A DNA stretch of 9,805 nt, from contig JBNKHG010000086.1 in assembly GCA_050290225.1 (NCBI GenBank), positions 1-9,805 of the forward strand. Direction: 5' to 3'. The notes beneath the pieces are model-generated. The model ran no database searches. It worked only from the letters and a program-made list of their open reading frames with translations, and was not told the DNA's origin. This DNA comes from JBNKHG01 sp050290225. GTDB taxonomy: Bacteria; Pseudomonadota; Gammaproteobacteria; Pseudomonadales; Cellvibrionaceae. The position numbers and the translations under genes were made by a program. Below, in pieces: positions 6,682-9,805 of this stretch; the stretch's first letter is position 1, and each line of letters starts with the position of its first letter.

Positions 6682-8192
6682 ATTTGAGCACCAACCACCC
6701 ACGGGGCAAATTCGTTATCACCAAAACCCAGCAATTCACTTTTGGTTTTTTTGCCCGATGCAACTTCCAGAATTTCGTTGAAAATCTCATTACCGAGTTC
6801 TTGGACGGAAGCTTCACCGTCGATGATTCGGCCACAGTTGATGTCCATGTCCTCTTTAAGGTGATTAAACATGGGGGTATTGGTGGCAAGCTTGATACAG
6901 GGCGAGGGTTTACAGCCGTAGACGGAGCCTCGGCCTGTTGTAAAACACACAATGTTCGCGCCCGAAGCCACTTGGCCCGTGATGGACATCGGGTCATAGC
7001 CAGGAGAATCCATAAAGACGAAGCCTTTGGCTGTAATAGGCTCTGCGTACTTGTAAGCATCCATTAAGCGAGTGGCCCCCCCTTTGGCGACCGCACCCAG
7101 TGATTTTTCCAAAATGGTGGTTAACCCGCCTGCTTTGTTGCCGTGGGTCGGGTTGTTGTTCATTTCGCTACCATTACGGCGGGTGTAATCCTCCCACCAC
7201 TCAATCAATGCCAAGAGTTTTTTGCCAACCTCGGGGCTATCCGCGCGGGCTGTCAGTAGGTGTTCAGCGCCGTAGATTTCAGGGGTTTCGGAGAGGATTG
7301 CCGTTCCGCCGTGGCGCACTAAGGTGTCCGCGGCAACTCCTAGAGCAGGATTGGCGGAGATGCCGGAATAGCCATCCGATCCACCGCACTCCAGTCCCAA
7401 TGTTAATTCGCTGGCGGGTATGGGCTCGCGTTTGACACGGTTGATATCCGGCAAGGCTTCTCTGATTTGCGCCACGCCTCTGTTGACAGTGGCTCGGGTG
7501 CCACCAACGTCTTGGATGGTCATGCAACGAATATTATTAAGGTCTTGTAACCCTTGGCTGTTTATCAGTTGGGAAATTTGATTGGTTTCGCAGCCCAGGC
7601 CAACCATGAACACATGAGAAAAATTGGGATGACGGGCATAGCCGGCGAGTGTGCGGCGCAGTTGCTGCATGCCTTCTTCCTCTGATCCCATGCAGCAGCC
7701 GACATGATGAGTAATGGCAACGACGCCATCGATGTTCTGGTAGTCGTCCAACATGCCGTGGGAAAACTCATTGGCAATGTAGCGAGCCACGGTTGCGGAA
7801 CAGTTAACACTGGCCAGAACACCAATGTAATTGCGTGTTGCCACGGCTCCGTTGGAGCGCCGGATGCCCTGGAACGTTGCTGGCGTTTCAATGAAGTGTG
7901 TCTCCGTGGCTGAGCTGCCAAACTGATGATCACGCTTGAAATCGTGCATGGCGACATTGTGGGTGTGAACATGCTCGCCGGCAGCAATATCACTGCTGGC
8001 AAAACCAATCATTTGGCCATACTTCAGAATTGGCGAATTTTTGGCAATATCACGAGTGGCGATTTTATGGCCAGGCGGGACTGCATCTTTCGCAACAATT
8101 GACTCCGGAGACAGGATTTGTCCTGGCAACAGCTTACCCAAGGCCACGACGACATTGTCTTCCTGTGCCAACCGAATGTGACTGGTGGTCAT
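6678..8192 (-). CDS. UxaA/GarD-family sugar-acid dehydratase (altronate or galactarate dehydratase-like)
   Basis: A 504-residue single-chain enzyme of normal family length (E. coli UxaA is about 495, GarD about 523). Residues about 10-80 form the SAF domain (LGKLLPGQILSP, AGEHVHTHNVA). The catalytic part follows with SVNCSAT (128-134), HHVGCCMGSEEE (162-173), GLGCE (198-202), GLECGGSDGYSGISANPALG (266-285), ETPEIYGAE (302-310), SPGYDPMSITG (396-406) and GRGSVYGCKPSPCIKLATN (420-438). The conserved cysteines fit the iron-dependent dehydration of an aldonic or aldaric acid to a 2-keto-3-deoxy acid. A Shine-Dalgarno GAGGA precedes ATG 8192 and overlaps the upstream gene's stop. The next gene is a glycerate kinase, which favours an aldarate-type route (keto-deoxy-glucarate, tartronate semialdehyde, glycerate), but the aldolase and reductase are not in the window. 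Altronate, galactarate or another acid all remain possible. Confidence 0.88.
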   Translation of the reverse strand: MTTSHIRLAQEDNVVVALGKLLPGQILSPESIVAKDAVPPGHKIATRDIAKNSPILKYGQMIGFASSDIAAGEHVHTHNVAMHDFKRDHQFGSSATETHFIETPATFQGIRRSNGAVATRNYIGVLASVNCSATVARYIANEFSHGMLDDYQNIDGVVAITHHVGCCMGSEEEGMQQLRRTLAGYARHPNFSHVFMVGLGCETNQISQLINSQGLQDLNNIRCMTIQDVGGTRATVNRGVAQIREALPDINRVKREPIPASELTLGLECGGSDGYSGISANPALGVAADTLVRHGGTAILSETPEIYGAEHLLTARADSPEVGKKLLALIEWWEDYTRRNGSEMNNNPTHGNKAGGLTTILEKSLGAVAKGGATRLMDAYKYAEPITAKGFVFMDSPGYDPMSITGQVASGANIVCFTTGRGSVYGCKPSPCIKLATNTPMFNHLKEDMDINCGRIIDGEASVQELGNEIFNEILEVASGKKTKSELLGFGDNEFAPWVVGAQM

Positions 8193-8202
8193 TGGTTATT
8201 CC

Positions 8203-9492
8203 TCAAGGAGTGAATGACTTTTTATTAGTTTGAACCAAGGCTTGGTAGGTCATCTGGCGCATCCGATCCGCAAGGGTGAGCACCACATCCGGCTGGGGAA
8301 TCAGTTGGGTGAAAACCATGCCGATCAGTTGCTCGACAGGATCGATCCAAAAGCTGGTGTTGGCCCAACCGCTCCAGGCGTATTCGCCCTTGGAACCCAT
8401 ACCCCGGGCAATTGGGTCTGTCACAACGGAGCCGCCAAAGCCAAAGCCCAACCCTTTAACGCGGGGTAGAACACTCGCTGGTAATTGGTCGCCCAAATTG
8501 CCACCAAAATGGTCAGACAGAATCATACGCACGGTGGTTGGGCTCAATAGACGCATGCCGTCCAATTCTCCGCCATTGAGGAGCATCTGGGCAAACCGCA
8601 GATAGTCTGCCGCTGTACTGACAAGGCCGGAACCACCCACTTCCAGGGCTGGGTTTCTGCTGTAATCGCCTCCGTAGCCGTCGGTGGCTTCGAAACCCGT
8701 TTTGTCGGGACGCTGTTCGTACAGTGCGGCCAGGCGATGGAGTTTGTCGGCTGGAACCCAATAGCCGGTATCTACCATATCTAAAGGTTCAAACAGTCTT
8801 TGCCGCAAAAACTCGCCGTAACGCTGCCCTGAAATTACCTCCACCAACCGCGCGAGCACAGAAAATCCCTCGCTGTAACGCCACGCTGTACCCGGCTGCG
8901 TAATCAACGGAAGTTCGGCAAGCTTTTTGACAAACGCTTCCAGGTTCCAACCCGCCAAGCGGCTGAAGTTCTCATTCACACCCGCCTTTTCGTACATCCG
9001 GGAAACCTCGGGCACGTTCGGTATCATGGAATAGGTCAGGCCGCTCTGGTGGGTTAACAGATGGCGGATGGTGATGTGCCGCTCTGCATCCATCAGCCCA
9101 TTTGCCGTGTAGACCTTCATATCAGAAAATTCGGGGAGGTAGTTGGCCATGGGATCGTCAAGAAAAAGCTTGCCTTGCTCGTAGAGCAACATCACGGCAA
9201 CAGCAGTGACGGGCTTGGTCATGGAATAGATGCGGAAAATCGCATCGGGCTGGATGTGCTTTTGTGTTTCAACGTTGGCATAGCCCTGTGTCTCAATATG
9301 GGCCAACTTGCCCTGGCGGGCAATTACCGTCAGCAGGCCCGGCACTTGATTCGAACCCAGATAGGATTGCATGGCCGGGTCAATACGGGCCAGGCGCATA
9401 GGGCATAGTCCCACTTCGGACGGGTTTGACATCGGCAAACGGAGAAAATCTGACAAAGAAGGATTATAGATTTTTTGTTTATTATTCATCAC
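8203..9492 (-). CDS. EstB-like beta-lactamase-family serine hydrolase
   Basis: A 429-residue member of the serine beta-lactamase/penicillin-binding-protein fold group that in EstB-like enzymes acts as an esterase. SMTK (90-93) carries the nucleophile Ser and Lys. RHLLTHQSGLTY (143-154) is the usual following block. YSEG (206-209) occupies the YxN position, and WSGWANTSFWIDP (373-385) gives the W-x-G motif that replaces KTG in EstB-type esterases. No signal peptide is visible, so it is probably cytoplasmic, unlike the second hydrolase of the operon. The start is either GTG 9492 or the adjacent ATG 9489; an AGG a few bases upstream serves both. The stop is 10 bases before the dehydratase start. 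It is the first gene of the operon. Esterase or lactonase activity on a sugar-acid derivative would fit the context, but the substrate is unknown. Confidence 0.88.
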   Translation of the reverse strand: MMNNKQKIYNPSLSDFLRLPMSNPSEVGLCPMRLARIDPAMQSYLGSNQVPGLLTVIARQGKLAHIETQGYANVETQKHIQPDAIFRIYSMTKPVTAVAVMLLYEQGKLFLDDPMANYLPEFSDMKVYTANGLMDAERHITIRHLLTHQSGLTYSMIPNVPEVSRMYEKAGVNENFSRLAGWNLEAFVKKLAELPLITQPGTAWRYSEGFSVLARLVEVISGQRYGEFLRQRLFEPLDMVDTGYWVPADKLHRLAALYEQRPDKTGFEATDGYGGDYSRNPALEVGGSGLVSTAADYLRFAQMLLNGGELDGMRLLSPTTVRMILSDHFGGNLGDQLPASVLPRVKGLGFGFGGSVVTDPIARGMGSKGEYAWSGWANTSFWIDPVEQLIGMVFTQLIPQPDVVLTLADRMRQMTYQALVQTNKKSFTP

Positions 9493-9665
9493 CGATACCT
9501 ATATTAGAGTGTATTAAACTTCGAAGGCTAATCTCTCACGCTTATCACCGCAATTGCCAAGCCAAGGTGGATCAGCGTCATGTAACCGTCTGCGTCCAGT
9601 TGCGCCATTAGAAAATGATCACGACCAATCCCCCTGTGGAAGTTTGCCGGTTTGGTTTCGCAGCA

Positions 9666-9805
9666 GTAAGTATCCCCCGGCAAAGCCGGGGGCTTTAGTT
9701 CTGTGAGCCGCTCAAAGCGGCGATTACGGAACCTACAGTTCCTTGAGACCCCTAAAGGGGTCTACATTAGCTTCAGCTGCTCAAGCCGTCGATCTTCCTG
9801 CTCCT
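9666..9805 (-). ncRNA. Candidate omega-RNA / right end of an IS200/IS605-type element
   Basis: Four compact stem-loops follow one another. Given in plus-strand letters they are AGACCCC/GGGGTCT with loop TAAA (9746-9763), GGAAC/GTTCC with loop CTACA (9728-9742), GCCGCT/AGCGGC with loop CAA (9707-9721) and CCCCCGGC/GCCGGGGG with loop AAA (9674-9692). Read on the minus strand they come after, and overlap, the stop of the putative tnpB. The last, strongest stem is followed by ATACTTAC. IS605-group elements end this way: a subterminal hairpin needed by TnpA, which is also the 3' part of the omega-RNA that guides TnpB. If the element ends near 9666-9672, the guide would be drawn from the flank just to its left. 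The exact boundary is not visible because the left end and TnpA are missing. As a plus-strand structure the GC stem plus CTTT could alternatively be a terminator. Confidence 0.45.
9762..9805 (-). CDS. Probable tnpB C-terminus (IS200/IS605-type), partial
   Basis: The minus strand reads EQEDRRLEQLKLM followed by TAG (9762-9764); the rest lies beyond the right edge. The tail itself is not diagnostic. The call depends on what follows: the stop codon is embedded in a hairpin and followed by three more, ending in a strong GC stem, the usual layout at the 3' end of tnpB genes. TnpB is an RNA-guided nuclease. An unrelated short C-terminus in front of a structured 3' region cannot be excluded. Confidence 0.4.
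   Translation of the reverse strand, partial: EQEDRRLEQLKLM

Noticed and set aside
6682..6702. GTG at 6702 as start of the kinase
   Set aside because: It would add seven residues inside the dehydratase gene; the GTG at 6681 makes a 4-base overlap like the next junction.
9500..9660. Possible IS21-like end (TGGATCAGCG and ATTAGAAAATGATCACGACC resemble repeats near such ends)
   Set aside because: The resemblance is vague, no repeated copies of the motif are present in the stretch and no istA/istB remnant is seen. No convincing promoter for the operon could be picked here either.
1..9805. CRISPR array, tRNA or rRNA genes
   Set aside because: I saw no regularly spaced repeats, cloverleaf or rRNA-like sequence on either strand by eye; the only regular structure is the hairpin run at 9674-9763, whose units differ in sequence.

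Overview
The window looks like chromosomal DNA of a Gammaproteobacterium. The evidence is moderate-to-high GC, a near-canonical gammaproteobacterial LexA box, and proteins of types common in heterotrophic members of that class (paired acyl-CoA ligases, EstB-like serine hydrolases, an ISXO2-type transposase remnant). A marine or Cellvibrionales-like host is possible, but I cannot fix the genus. Apart from the transposase remnant, all genes I can support are on the minus strand, so transcription runs from high to low coordinates.

Right end (9660-9805): the last codons of a probable IS200/IS605-type tnpB, followed by a run of four compact hairpins that resembles the right end and omega-RNA tail of such an element. 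The rest of the element lies outside the window.

Centre (4281-9492): a tightly packed four-gene unit. In transcription order it encodes an EstB-like serine hydrolase (8203-9492), a full-length UxaA/GarD-family sugar-acid dehydratase (6678-8192), a GLYK/YggC-type P-loop kinase probably acting on D-glycerate (5752-6681), and a secreted serine hydrolase (4281-5755) broken by a frameshift near 4804. The first gap is 10 bases. The next two junctions are 4-base stop/start overlaps (GTGA, then ATGA). A sugar-acid dehydratase beside a glycerate kinase suggests catabolism of a hexarate-like or related sugar acid that ends in glycerate, with the hydrolases perhaps opening an ester or lactone precursor. 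The pathway is inference.

Left of this (2552-4144) lies an intact CaiC-like acyl-CoA ligase, separated from the operon by a 136-base gap that holds an imperfect palindrome.

Left end (1-2500): a decayed, mobile-element-rich stretch. It holds a C-terminal scrap of a Y1/REP-associated transposase-like protein (about 2250-2460), a small zinc-ribbon protein (1888-2154), a 378-base gap without a convincing gene, the N-terminal half of a second acyl-CoA ligase (601-1509) cut off where a frameshifted IS1595/ISXO2-type transposase fragment (249-589, plus strand) begins, and the start of an Rpn-like gene (1-125, runs off the window). A strong LexA box (179-198) lies just upstream of the Rpn-like gene, which suggests that it is SOS-controlled.
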